A DNA stretch of 64,000 nt, taken from NCBI GenBank assembly GCA_035772405.1, contig JAYKKM010000263.1, positions 5,640,001 to 5,704,000 on the forward strand. Direction: 5' to 3'. The notes below the pieces were generated by a model. The model ran no database searches. It was not told the origin of the DNA and saw only the letters and a program-made list of their open reading frames with translations. How positions within the stretch are numbered: position 1 is the stretch's first letter; the number at the start of each line of letters is the position of its first letter. The DNA comes from Chrysogorgia sp. JL179-B06 (lineage: Eukaryota > Cnidaria > Anthozoa > Scleralcyonacea > Chrysogorgiidae). Of this stretch, positions 11,470 to 21,863 are shown piece after piece. The position numbers were made by a program, and so were the translations under genes.

Positions 11470-14400
11470 GTATATATCGTGATGGCGGTCGGTCAGAGTC
11501 TGAAGTCGCTCATATTTTTGTCCTTCCTAATCACTTGTTTGAGTCATCGAATGACTAAGAAGAAGAAATTATACTGCAATGTATCAGCGAAATACTTGTA
11601 TATGTCTGGAATTGCAAACAAACAGCCAAAATTTCAGGTCGAAGAATCTCGTCAACATGTGAAATCACAAAGCCTGACGAACACAGCGAAGTTACCTATA
11701 TTACTATACCTAATGAAATATGGTCTCCTTGCTGGATGCCTCAAGATGAGCGGGGATATTGAACTAAACCCAGGTCCATTCGATCTACGAACCTCAAATC
11801 AAACTAGAGGAATGACGGTTGGGCAATGGAATATCCAACAGTTAACGGAAACCAAGTTTGAAGAGATTTCACTATCACTCAATGCTCACAGAAATTTGAC
11901 GAATAAAGTGGACATACTTATTTTGACGGAGACCTTCCTCAACAAAAAAAACCCTGACTCTTTTTATCAAATTCAGGGCTATGACCTCTTTCGAAAGGAC
12001 AGAGTTGGGAAGAAAGGTGGAGGCATTATAGCCTACGTAAATGCTCAACTTCAAACAAAACTCCGCCCCGACTTAATGGGAAATGACACTGAAATACTCT
12101 GGATCGAAGTATGCCCATTCAATTCTAAACGCTCGTTTCTTATTGCTGGAGTTTACAGACCTCCATCTTCTAAACATCAAGATGATGTGAATATCAGGAA
12201 AAACGTCGAAAATGCCTATTTACTAAATAAAGAAATGATCCTTTTGGGAGACTTTAACATCGATTTCCTAAAGTCAGATCAATTCAACAAGCACAAGGTC
12301 GTAAAAACATTTAAAAATTTGCATCTGTCACAGCTCGTCAAGCAAAGTACAAGGCCCGTATCCAAAAAAGGCTTAGATCATATCTGGACAAGTCATCCTG
12401 AAAGGATAACAGCCGTGGAGGTTAAGTCAATTGGATTATCCGATCACCTTCCAACAATTATTGTACGTCGTTACAAAGGTCATTACGTGCAAAGAGATGA
12501 ACAAACCCACAAGTTATTTACCTACAGGGATCTAAAACACTTGAATGAGAAAAGTTTTATTAAAGCGCTAAATGATGCCCCGTGGGATTTAGCCTTTGTA
12601 TTTGAAGATACGGATGATATAGTCGACATCTGGTATAGAATATTTAATGATGTTTTAGAGAGCCAGGTACCGATAAGGCAGAAAAGGGTTAGAAACAAAT
12701 CGCAGCCAAATTGGTTTACCACTGACATAAATGAAGAAATTAAGAAAAGAGATCAGCTATTGAAAAAAGCAAGAACATCTGGAAATCAAGATGACTGGTC
12801 GATTTTTAAACGAGTAAAGAATAAAGTTTGCATACAAATTAGGCTGGCTAAAGAAAATTATTTTAAGACACAAATCGCAGAGAACAAACACAACCCAAAA
12901 AAGCTGTGGTCGCTTATCAAGAATTTAACTAGAAATGATGTAAATAATCATGCTACTGTAAACCAGTTGAAGGAAGGAACTACTATCGTCACGGATAAGC
13001 TTGGAATTGCTGAATTGTTCAATTCGTTTTTTGTGACTCTGCCTCTGAAATTGCTTGGTTACAGCCATATGTCATCAAGATCATCGACGGAGGTCTCCCA
13101 AAGCAACAACATCAAAGATTGGAGGAAAGAGTCTTCGCCTGCCTTTAACCTTCCGCATATCACCCCGCAGAAGATCGAGAGTCTGTTAGAGCATATGCCG
13201 ACTCGAAAAGCTACTGGTGTTGACGGTCTGGGACCAAAAATCCTAAAAGCAGCTGCTCCTGCAATTTCCTTGCCCCTGAGTCGTCTGATAAACCATTGTA
13301 TCGATACTGGAGTTTTCCCTTCAGTGTGGAAATTCGCGAAAGTTACCCCTATATATAAAGGCCAAGGAGTTAAAGATGACCGAAACAACTATCGTCCAAT
13401 TTCAGTGCTGCCGTTACTTTCTAAGATATTTGAAAAACATATCCATCAAGCGCTCTATAGTTACACAAGAGAAAATGATATAATATACCACCTACAGTCT
13501 GGTTTCCGAAGATCACACTCAACTGAAACAGCTCTAATCCGTCTGATTGATCAGCTATTATTAGACATGGATAGAGATCACATTAGTGGTCTCGTATTTA
13601 TTGATTATAAAAAGGCTTTTGACTTAATTGACCATGACATTTTGCTCTCCAAATTATATACGTATGGAGTGGAATCAACGGAACATATGCTAATTGCCCA
13701 TTATTTACAGGGACGAAAACAAGCTGTTGTCATAGACGATGTGCAGTCAGAGCCAATGCTAATTACACATGGTGTCCCGCAGGGATCCATTCTCGGCCCA
13801 TTATTGTTTATTTTATTTATAAATGATCTTCCACAATCAGTCACCAAATCTGTAATGGACATATACGCGGATGATACAACACTGAGTACTTCAGCTGTGG
13901 TTACATCGCTTCCTGAAATACAGCAACGATTGCAAGATGACATGGATAAAGTAACGAAATGGTCTACTGAGAACAAGATGGTTATTAATGCCCCAAAAAC
14001 AAAGGCTTTGCTCGTAACTGGAAAACGACTGTCAAACAAGATATTGAACAGTGAATTGAATGTTACAGTTAGCAATAATCAAATAGAACAAGTAAATGCT
14101 CAGAAACTACTTGGTGTAAAGATTGACGCACAGCTAAACTTTAATGAGCACATTGACGATATCTGCAAGAAGTTATCACAGAGAATTGGCGTACTCAAAA
14201 AAATCAAGCGAAATTTGCCAGTGGAGGAGCGTAAGCTGTTTTATAATGCGATGATTAAACCTGTGATGTTATATGGATCTTGTGTCTGGAGTATGACATC
14301 TTGTGAAAACATAGAGCGTGTGTTCAAGCTCCAAAAGCGAGCTGCGCGCGTAATACTTGATGCGGATATGAATGATAGAAGTGCACAGTTATTCAATACC

Positions 14401-14961
14401 CTAAAATGGATTCCATTATCTGCTGAAATAAAACTGCAAAAGTGTTGTGTAATATACAAGTGTGTTGTCGGAGAATCACCTAGTTACATGAACCAAATTT
14501 TTACCAGAAACTCGGACATGCATAGCAGAGCTACACGACATAGTAACTACAACTTAGTTTGTCCACGCTATCGTAGGGAGACTGAGGGTGGAAAAACTTT
14601 TCAAATAAATGGTGCAAAACTGTGGAATACTGTTCCTATAGATATTCGCAAAAAAGAGACAATCGGCTCTTTTAAGTTTGCTCTGAAGAAGCACTTAATG
14701 TTAGATGATACATAGATTTATGTTCTATTGTTTATATTTATAATATTATTCTTTATAATTTGCCTCATACTATGTTTTTTAAATTTTAACTTTATCCTGA
14801 ATTTTATCTATATTTACTGATTATCCATTGTAAATAAGTGTTTTAGAATTCTGTAATTTTGTATTACTGTTTAGTTTAAATATTGAGGGCCACGAGTTTA
14901 TCAGTTTTCTGTCAAGTGTCTACCCTCGTTAAATAAAGTTGTCTATCTATCTATCTATCTA
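11470..14961 (+). mobile_element. LINE-c, full-length single-ORF non-LTR retrotransposon
   Basis: The borders are fixed by comparison with the empty site in the right terminal repeat. The 5' end is near 11470, only about a dozen bases before the start codon. The 3' end follows AATAAA at about 14930 and a short TCTA tail. Its single protein is uninterrupted, and no separate ORF1 is present. No more than two bases of target duplication are detectable. Confidence 0.85.
11482..14715 (+). CDS. LINE-c polyprotein: signal peptide, 2A-like site, endonuclease, reverse transcriptase
   Basis: An uninterrupted frame of 1077 residues from the ATG at 11482; the in-frame GTG just before it is not needed. 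Residues 1-25 look like a signal peptide (SLIFLSFLITCLS). A second hydrophobic patch leads into the canonical 2A motif SGDIELNPGP at about 90-99, where ribosomes are expected to skip and release a roughly 99-residue leader. The endonuclease (about 112-330) shows LTETFLN, KKGGGIIAYV, GVYRPPS, LLGDFNID and GLSDHLP. The reverse transcriptase (about 560-830) shows RKATGVDGL, YRPISVLPLLSKIFE, GFRRSHSTETAL, DYKKAFD, HGVPQGSILGPLLF and the catalytic YADD at about 795-798. The C-terminus ends in the usual AKLWNTVP...FKFALKKHL. All key residues are present, so it may be recently active. Confidence 0.95.
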   Translation: MAVGQSLKSLIFLSFLITCLSHRMTKKKKLYCNVSAKYLYMSGIANKQPKFQVEESRQHVKSQSLTNTAKLPILLYLMKYGLLAGCLKMSGDIELNPGPFDLRTSNQTRGMTVGQWNIQQLTETKFEEISLSLNAHRNLTNKVDILILTETFLNKKNPDSFYQIQGYDLFRKDRVGKKGGGIIAYVNAQLQTKLRPDLMGNDTEILWIEVCPFNSKRSFLIAGVYRPPSSKHQDDVNIRKNVENAYLLNKEMILLGDFNIDFLKSDQFNKHKVVKTFKNLHLSQLVKQSTRPVSKKGLDHIWTSHPERITAVEVKSIGLSDHLPTIIVRRYKGHYVQRDEQTHKLFTYRDLKHLNEKSFIKALNDAPWDLAFVFEDTDDIVDIWYRIFNDVLESQVPIRQKRVRNKSQPNWFTTDINEEIKKRDQLLKKARTSGNQDDWSIFKRVKNKVCIQIRLAKENYFKTQIAENKHNPKKLWSLIKNLTRNDVNNHATVNQLKEGTTIVTDKLGIAELFNSFFVTLPLKLLGYSHMSSRSSTEVSQSNNIKDWRKESSPAFNLPHITPQKIESLLEHMPTRKATGVDGLGPKILKAAAPAISLPLSRLINHCIDTGVFPSVWKFAKVTPIYKGQGVKDDRNNYRPISVLPLLSKIFEKHIHQALYSYTRENDIIYHLQSGFRRSHSTETALIRLIDQLLLDMDRDHISGLVFIDYKKAFDLIDHDILLSKLYTYGVESTEHMLIAHYLQGRKQAVVIDDVQSEPMLITHGVPQGSILGPLLFILFINDLPQSVTKSVMDIYADDTTLSTSAVVTSLPEIQQRLQDDMDKVTKWSTENKMVINAPKTKALLVTGKRLSNKILNSELNVTVSNNQIEQVNAQKLLGVKIDAQLNFNEHIDDICKKLSQRIGVLKKIKRNLPVEERKLFYNAMIKPVMLYGSCVWSMTSCENIERVFKLQKRAARVILDADMNDRSAQLFNTLKWIPLSAEIKLQKCCVIYKCVVGESPSYMNQIFTRNSDMHSRATRHSNYNLVCPRYRRETEGGKTFQINGAKLWNTVPIDIRKKETIGSFKFALKKHLMLDDT

Positions 14962-14994
14962 TCTTTCGCCGCACGAAAAAAATTTTCGACGCCG

Positions 14995-15183
14995 CTAAAA
15001 ATAGCTTTGTGTTTCGGGTTGTAGTATATTTTCCGCAGGAGGTGTTGTCTCTTCTTTTCCATCGAGCTCAGATTGAACAATTACAACACTTCCACCGCAA
15101 CACGTACAGAGACACCGTATCCATTTAAAAATATCTGTCAGTTTCACACTGGGGATTATTGGTTTTCCAAAACACTGGCCCAT
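14995..15183 (-). CDS. Small acylation-type protein, 62 residues, unknown function
   Basis: The frame starts MGQCFGKP, with Gly2 and a nearby Cys as in proteins that are myristoylated and palmitoylated, and has a second cysteine cluster (CLCTCCGG) at 29-36. The tail is acidic and polar. This suggests a small peripheral membrane protein. The frame is intact but short. It begins just inside the left terminal repeat and its 3' end overlaps the last bases of that repeat. I do not recognise a family, and coding status is inferred only from the N-terminal motif and composition. Confidence 0.4.
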   Translation of the reverse strand: MGQCFGKPIIPSVKLTDIFKWIRCLCTCCGGSVVIVQSELDGKEETTPPAENILQPETQSYF

Positions 15184-15272
15184 CTTGACATGTCAAGCAA
15201 TGGGTGAGAAATGAGTCCAGCTGTCACTGGACACGTCGTTTTAATAGCTGCTATTACAAAGCACTTTTTTAA

Positions 15273-15885
15273 ATGGTTCTCGTATTCTTTGGGGTTACAT
15301 TATTCATTTGGATGGTAAATGGGTGCACAATCCACTGTTCTTGCTCGCTCAAGACAAGAACGATCAACTGCGCCAATAGTCACCGAACGTCAGTGCGTCA
15401 GGTTTTAATTCTATCTCACAAGGCGATTACCGAATTAAATTAGAACGATCTCCTGGTATTTACCCACTTCGCACTTATCGATTTGACAAACCCCTTAAAT
15501 TGCTCGCAAAAGGATCTCATTCATGGTGAGAATATCCTAACCAGTTGTCCGTTGGATCACCCGTCTCCTGAACCTAGACCAATCACCTGGACAAAAAGCT
15601 ACACGAAAACGATTGCTGGTACTATTTCGAGTCACCACCGCCAAATCGAAACTCACTAACAACAAAACTTTGCACATTTGGATTATTTCATTTACGTCGG
15701 TGTCGCTTTTACTTCTATTTGTTGCTGCAATTAGTGGTTATATCTGGCACGCAGGGTAAGAACAGGTAGTTCGTATTGAGGCAATTGAACTGGAGAATTT
15801 AACGGATGAAAACTCCGATGAGGAAGATACTTTATTCGACTCAAAGGAAGATACTTTATTCGACACAAAGGAAAAACAATTATAA
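15273..15885 (+). pseudogene. Degraded type I membrane protein, possibly LRR-type ectodomain
   Basis: The frame from 15273 begins with a signal-peptide-like MVLVFFGVTLFIWMVNGC, then a Cys pattern (CSCS...INC) like the N-terminal cap of leucine-rich-repeat proteins. It has an in-frame TAG at 15441-15443. It continues with LIDLTNPLNCSQKDL, reminiscent of an LRR C-terminal cap, to a stop at 15657. One frame over, a transmembrane segment (IISFTSVSLLLLFVAAISGY) is followed directly by TAA at 15757. The same frame then encodes a 41-codon acidic tail with a duplicated KEDTLFD unit, ending at 15885. Signal, ectodomain, membrane span and tail are in the right order, so this looks like one gene with two stops and one frameshift. 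The LRR assignment is tentative. Confidence 0.45.
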
Positions 15886-16063
15886 AAGTTTATTATTATA
15901 AAAACGTTACGCAAGTGAACTTGTCAGTACGTAGAAAGAAAAAACAATTTTAACAATTTGAATTTACCTTTATTTACTGTTTAATAAGGTATTTACACGT
16001 TTTGTTTCTTACAAATATCAGTCTCAGAGTTCTGTCTTTTGTATTCGTCAGCCTAATTGTTGT

Positions 16064-16669
16064 TTAAAATAATCCTTTTATGTCCTCAGGCACTCGTCCT
16101 TCCATGAGGTTAGTGGGCATCGATAAGTTAGGTAGTTCTCCTATATACTCAGCGAAGGCATCGTTGGGATCTTCCCTCCGGCTTTGAAACGTAATAACTG
16201 TGTCGGAGACCATGTAGCTGTGCTGTGGTGGGTTGCTATACAAACAACCAACTTTCTCAACATTCTGGCGGTGCTCGTTGCGGTCTTCAATCGGTTTCCA
16301 TTCAAAAAAACCACAGGACGTTTCTTTTTGATTAGGACAAAAATCAGTCCGTGTTGGCATGTCGGCTTCGGATCTTCAACTCGATTGCCCAACTGCCAAA
16401 AGGAACAAGGACTCTCTCTACAGCAGACGAAGAAAGGTCTTCCAAAATTTGCTTTCATCACGTCTTTCACAACTCGCATCTTAGCTGGTCTCTGGTGGAC
16501 GCGGAGCTCCGTTTGTTCCCACAGCAACAACTAGAGCAGTCTCGAAATAACCACGATCTTGGTCTGGGCAAAACAACTCACAGCTTTTCTCGTTCTTGTT
16601 GTCGCAAAGCCAAAACTTGCCGTTCTTAGTTGTTACGAAAGCTGCGGGTTCGCCGTGTAGACACTCCAT
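16064..16669 (-). pseudogene. GRF-type zinc-finger protein, frameshifted
   Basis: Read from 16669, the first frame gives CLHGEPAAFVTTKNGKFWLC...SCELFC. The next frame gives HQRPAKMRVVKDVM...GRPFFVCC...CSFWQLG and CQHG. The third gives CPNQKETSCGFFEWKP followed by about 75 residues to a stop at 16064. The C-x-H...GRxFxxC...CxFFxW pattern is that of GRF zinc fingers, which bind single-stranded nucleic acid in proteins such as NEIL3, APEX2 and TOP3A. There appear to be three successive units. Two single-base shifts, near 16530 and 16340, interrupt the frame. It may be an accessory DNA-binding protein of the surrounding element. Confidence 0.6.
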
Positions 16670-16680
16670 CGTATAGCAAT

Positions 16681-17047
16681 AAACACAACTATTAAATATT
16701 CACGAAAACCCCTTCTTTATAATGTTTGCCTATAGTAACAACAATCTTCGCAAGCGAGACAATAGAACAAGACAGGACTCGTGCGGCTCGCCATTGTGAC
16801 GAAACTCATTAAAAAACAGATTATCTGAAACAAGTCTGATCAACTTTAGGCAAGTGATGAAAATACACTTTAATTTCATTTTATTCACTATAATACACAT
16901 TATTCGTAGTCAAAGCAGTTACTAAAAATTAATATAACGCATGTTTCACATTCCCTTAATTCCAACGACCATCTTCCAATGCCTTCGGAACGTAATGCGC
17001 GCTTTTTTAATGCCTGGTGGTTTCTGAATGTTTCTCTCGTCCAGTTT
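16681..17047. other. Intergenic stretch inside the long-inverted-repeat element
   Basis: AT-rich with no coding frame or recognisable repeat. It separates two minus-strand pseudogenes. Confidence 0.5.
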
Positions 17048-17506
17048 TCATTGCATCTCTCTCAGTACTTTCTGCACGTGAGGTAGCTCTTTCTCGGTGA
17101 ACGAAATGAGTTTCCTATCATAGATCTGCTTTAACCCACCGAACGTTTGATCCCATTCGAAATTATCAACGCCAATATTAAATCGCGTTTTGCCATTAAC
17201 ATCGCTGGCAGAAAGATAGGGTCTAACCAGGGCACCTTCTTCTTCTTCTAAGAACGAGAACTTGATGTCTTCAGTTAACGCGTCCTTCTCCTCAACAATC
17301 TCCACAAGCATCGGTATAAGGTCCAACATTTTTTTCAAATACCGTTTCGGTTAATGTAATCCCTCTACCTTCCACTAGCAATTTGACTCTGTCATCTCTT
17401 GAAAGAACTGATCAGAATAGACGTAAACTTCATTTGAACCACGTTTCTTTAGTAGTATCGGTCTTTCATGCACAAAGTTCATTGGAGTCACAAAAATCTC
17501 GTCCAT
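17048..17506 (-). pseudogene. Unknown acidic protein, frameshifted
   Basis: From the ATG at 17506 the frame reads MDEIFVTPMNFVHERPIL...YVYSDQFFQEM. It then moves to another frame (VKLLVEGRGITLTETVFE) and back to the first for the last 96 residues (MLDLIPMLVEIVEEKDALTE...FEWDQTFGGLKQIYDRKLI...LREMQ). Continuity of amino-acid character across the shifts argues for one gene of about 150 residues. It has no signal peptide or membrane span. I do not recognise the family; nothing is claimed about function. Confidence 0.4.
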
Positions 17507-17794
17507 TGCTAGTTAATGTAAAACGCAGCCTTGTCATCGTTAGACGAAGCGAATTCGAACCCATGCATTCGCCTTTACCTTTTGACCTTTTAATGACTTT
17601 CTCATTCAAACCTAATTAACTAATATTCAAATCAGGTGTAAAGTTGTTGAAGCACAGCAGACTAATGACTTTTTAATGTCTTCCTCTCGTTCAAAACCAA
17701 TATATTCAGTTCGATAGAGGTGGTAGTTATTACCCGCTCGCCATAATATTTTCTGCAGACAAACCAAGTGAATGCTATCGACAAAATCACAACC

Positions 17795-18236
17795 AAGCTA
17801 GTTTTAGCGACGTCGAAAAACTTTTTCGTGCAGCGAAAGATGCTAGTAAAGACAAGATAAAACTGACACGAAAACATGTTCATGAGTGGGTACGCGCTCA
17901 GGAGACGTACTCTACACAAACATGTTCGTAAAAACTTCCCGCAAACCAGAGTGTTTGTTGGGGGTATTAACGACCAGTTCGAATCCGATTTTCAATCTTT
18001 AAGTTATATAATGACAATTATAGATTCGTTCTAATTTGTATCGACTGTTTTTCAAAATACGCGTGGGTGAGACCCCTGAAAAACAAAACAGGATCTGTTG
18101 TTGCACGAGCTTTTCGTAATATATACTGGATGAAGGACGCATGCCAAAATATCTTCATACCGATCACGGAACAGAGCGTCGTTTCGAAATCTTATGTGAC
18201 AATTCAACATACACTTTTTCACGGCAAACACTGATA
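17795..18236 (-). repeat. Right terminal inverted repeat (LINE-free copy)
   Basis: This is the uninterrupted counterpart of the left repeat. At 17838-17850 it preserves the empty site (minus strand ACTAGCATCTTTCGC) into which LINE-c inserted in the left repeat. Confidence 0.8.
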
Positions 18237-18240
18237 CAGC

Positions 18241-18868
18241 TTTGACTCGTTCGATTCAGTGGTTTAAATATACTCGCTTCGTTGTTCAAGGGGTCGTTCT
18301 AGTAACCGAATCTAAACTTAATTCATATAAATTCTATGTAGAGAACTAAACTATTCAGTTGAGTTGAATATGGTTACCCTTTCGCTATAATCAGTTTCTT
18401 TCAACGCGACGTATTTTTACTATGGCAACACCGATTTTCCGTTTGAACTTGCCCGCTTAGTCTATCCCTCATTATCTCATATTCACTAATGTTTACCCAT
18501 AAAAGCCTAATGTATACCCTCAAACCTTGTGAGTTGCACCACTAATGACTCTTAACGAACCACGCGCTATTGTACGTGTGCATTCAACCTTCGCTTCGTT
18601 TGACAAGTCAATCTCTTGAATAATCTAATAGCTATTATAATATATATCAACGTCTATAAATGCATAGCAAAGTTTGATTTCGCTTAGGCAAATCAATACG
18701 TTTGAATTCGTTTTTCGTACGGCTTCTCGAGTGGTTTGATCATCTAAAGAATCGCTTACTTTATACACTAGAGGCCTGATGAACTTCGTAAAGCCATTAA
18801 GTCCGGTATATTCGTAAAAGCCGTTATGATTCGTTCGACTCCGTGATTTAAATATAAGCCTTCGGATC
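18241..18868. repeat. Imperfect direct repeat with TTTAAATATA core (18241-18285 and 18826-18868)
   Basis: Two roughly 40-base copies share GAYTCGTTCGAYTC followed by GTTTAAATATA or GATTTAAATATA. The first lies just outside the right end of the long-inverted-repeat element. A TATA-like core is present, but no gene start follows, so regulatory meaning is uncertain. Confidence 0.35.
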
Positions 18869-20640
18869 CCAAATAGATAAATATTGTAAATATCGTAACA
18901 ACAGCTTTGAAAATGAGCTGAGTAAGTCGAACGCTTAGGCTATCGTACAACTCTCTATGATGATTAAGGCGTCTGTTCAACATAAACTAAGGTTAACTTA
19001 GCAATAATTCTGCGCTGACTTAGTTACCCTGCCGAGCTATATATTTGACGGCTGTGGTGCAACGACCTTTAACAGTCTGCTTCACACTTTTCTTTCTCTT
19101 TAGTTCATCAGTTATCATATCCATGGCGCATGCGCTGCTCTCGGGCTGCCTACTGTCCCACATTCACATTGCCGTAGCGAGGCGTATAATTACAAAGGCG
19201 TTTCTTATATTATTAAAAGAAATAAGAGCTACCTTTTGATGACGTAATACCATCATCGGAAGGAGTCCGGCGGCTAATCGGGAATAACATCATGCCAATA
19301 TGACATAATGGAATCGGTTGGGGATTTAAAAGGATAATGACAGGTCGTACTGGTACACGAGCTAGGGTTAGGGTCCTGAAGGTTTAATGACGTATTCTGA
19401 ATAAATAATTAGGGTTAAAGGGTCGTGTAGGTTCACGAGAAGTGATGACGTAATCCCAAAATTCGAAATGATGTCATGAATATTTAATGAGGCGGCATCC
19501 CTTTGGGGGCCCGATGGGGGTATTACTACTTTGCAGATACATTGAAAGAACTTGAGGAAGATAAGAAAACTAAAATTATAAAAATCCAAATAATGATATA
19601 AAAGTAAATGGTTGCGTATATATCGGCAGTGGGTTTTTTCACACTCTGACAAAGAACCTTCACTGAAAATATTAGACTTCTTTATCACATTATTTGAACA
19701 GTTTAGATTAAAACCTGGAAGTTTAAGTTTTTACTTCCTTATAAGGTGTTGGTCCTACCATGCTCCACTGAAATAAATTAATATATATTTATATATACAA
19801 ACCTTTCATGAGAAATGCATCCCTGCCATGGCGATTTGTGACCTCGCTTGCGAGCGGGTGATGGGAGAAGCGAGGACAATGTGGGAAGCGGTAGGGAGAA
19901 AATAAGCAAACCCCTCGGAAATAATTGGTAACCTTGTCTGTTGGCGAAACCCTCAAGGACCTTGTCTGTTGGCGAAGCAACCTCGGAAATCGAATTTTAC
20001 CGTGACCCCTCGGAAATTTTCGAATTTTGGAGACCCCTCAGAAAATCTCATCCATAGGGGGTGTGTGGATATTAAATGGAATGGCCCAATGTTAAAAAAA
20101 TCAAATTTGTAGCAATTAAAGAAGCAAGATTTATAACCTAAACATTTTCGCTTACCCGAAGTTTAATTGGTTCCAGAAATCGATTTATTTTCGCTGTTGA
20201 TTCGACGCATTCTACAATATGAACCATAGTAATTTTGGTATACTTGTGAGAAAAAACTGTCAAATACACCAGCATCACTATGGGCAATGCAAAGTGCGGA
20301 GTTCATGATGTATTTGTCGATATTCACACTATTCATAGAGCTAAAAAATGTGCTAGTTATTCTACAACAAACTGGTTCCATATGAAAATTGAAATTAAGT
20401 ACCAAAGCCCCTCTTAGTTATGTCAAGCGGCAGGTAGATTTATTGAACGAGATTCTGTTTTGTGTGGAGATTCCATGGCCGTTGCTGTATCTATGGAACA
20501 TGCTCCTCACATCAACTTTCGGTGAAAATGTAAATTTTGTTGACCTTCTCAATTCAACTGCGGTAGATTGATAGTTTGTTTTAAAAAGTGACAACCTATC
20601 AGAGAATTGCTTCATAAACAATGCAGTTATGTCAGTTCTG
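18869..20640. other. No recognised gene; small repeats
   Basis: Contains AGGGTTAGGG-like telomeric units near 19362-19373. A motif TTCCTTATAAGG...GTTGGTCCTACCATG at about 19735-19765 is shared with 36065-36092. A tandem duplication of CCTTGTCTGTTGGCGAA lies at about 19930-19977. No credible coding frame was found. Confidence 0.5.
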
Positions 20641-21710
20641 CATGCAGAAAGAGAAAAGAGTTAGACGAAAAACTATACAAGCTAAGTGTTAGAAGGGAGA
20701 GATAGTCAATTGAGATGTGCAAATCAGAAGTAAGACTTTGTAGCCAGGAACTTGAGCAGTACAAAAAGTAGTGCACTGATTTGGAAAAGGAGAAAGCCAA
20801 ACTATATGAAGAAATGATTCTGGAAGTAAATAAACTAGAAGATGTCAACAAAGATTTGATGGATTACATTGAGACACTTGAAAAGGTAGACTTCTTGCAA
20901 TGTCAGGGGGAAAGATGCAAGAAATTGGAAAGAAACAAAAGTAAAGGCACAGTGTGCATTGTGGTTTTGTCAGAGCTTTGGCCTCAAACTTTCGCAAATT
21001 AAATTCTGCTTCACTTTACACGTTTCATTTTTTCCCCTTAATTGCTTAATTCCAATTGGAGGAATTAAGACGAATTCCACTATAAGATGATAATGGCGCC
21101 AGTTACTCCCTGGACTATAAAGCACCCAGTGGTATCTCAAGATTTGAGCCAAGATGACCAAGACAATCTTGATTTAGTTCTGTTCTTGTTGGACAAATTC
21201 AGTATTGGCAATGAAGTTTACCACAAGTTGACAGTTCTTTCAGAAGATCTGCCAAGGTCATACCTTATCAAACAGCTAAGATCAGATTTAAACAAAACTT
21301 ACCATATAGGGAGAACTTGTGGACAGCGTCTTGGTGCAACAATTGATTTTACCTCAACCCTTGCAGATCATGTGAAAGCTACATTAGCCCAAAAGGAGGG
21401 CTGCAGGAAACCAAAATTCAAGTCAAAGTAAGTGGGGATGGCACTCAAATGTCATGGACGACAATTCCATGATATTTTACTTCCACCATTGCAAACAGAA
21501 AACGCTATGGCATCAAAGAGTAATCGAACTGTAGTAATCACGAATGGCAAAGAAGAACACAAAACCTTTAAAACAACACCAGCAGATTTTTTCCAAGAGG
21601 TCAATTCACTTATTGAAAAAGGAACCATAAATGGCAATCAAGCAAATGTTTGAATTTTTACAATGAAGATCCCCAAAGGAGGACTTTGTAATGGTGTGAT
21701 ATCATATCTT
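20640..21710 (+). pseudogene. Transposase-like multicopy gene family, degraded
   Basis: Short frames line up as one protein. A coiled coil (KAKLYEEMILEVNKLEDVN) comes first, then a shifted frame with ALWFCQSFGLKLSQI, then a long frame 21087-21431 with LPRSYLIKQLRSDLNKTYHI. After a further shift there is VSGDGTQMSW, and finally SKSNRTVVITNGKEEHKTF...FFQEVNSLIEKGTI. From memory, this order matches a multicopy invertebrate family with an SGDGAxM motif and a later GDYKFLL...WC region that looks like a DDE-type transposase. That C-terminal part is missing here. There are several frameshifts and no terminal repeats could be defined. Confidence 0.5.
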
Positions 21711-21863
21711 CATGTGATGTCACTCACATTTGTATATAGTTTCATATAACGTGTTTTTTAGGGCATAATAAGATAGAAAAGAAGCATGTACCAAGCCTAC
21801 AATCTTTGTGTCGCAATATTAGAACATTACATTTGCGACGAGAATTAATGATTTTGATGCTTT

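Larger units (their letters stand above)
11061..18236. mobile_element. Unclassified element with about 450-bp terminal inverted repeats
   Basis: The left repeat (11061-11469, continued at 14962-15012 after an inserted LINE) is matched in reverse complement by 17795-18236, beginning TATCAGTGTTTGCCGTG on each side. Without the 3.5 kb LINE the element is about 3.7 kb. Inside are four gene-like regions: a short myristoylation-type protein (14995-15183, -), a degraded membrane glycoprotein-like gene (15273-15885, +), a GRF zinc-finger pseudogene (16064-16669, -) and an unknown pseudogene (17048-17506, -). No transposase, integrase or polymerase is visible, and no clear target duplication. Long inverted ends and compact genes on both strands recall Polinton-like or other virus-like elements, but that is only an inference. 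Confidence 0.6.

Noticed and set aside
11061..18236. Complete Polinton or adintovirus
   Set aside because: No DNA polymerase B, integrase, packaging ATPase or capsid protein could be found in any frame.
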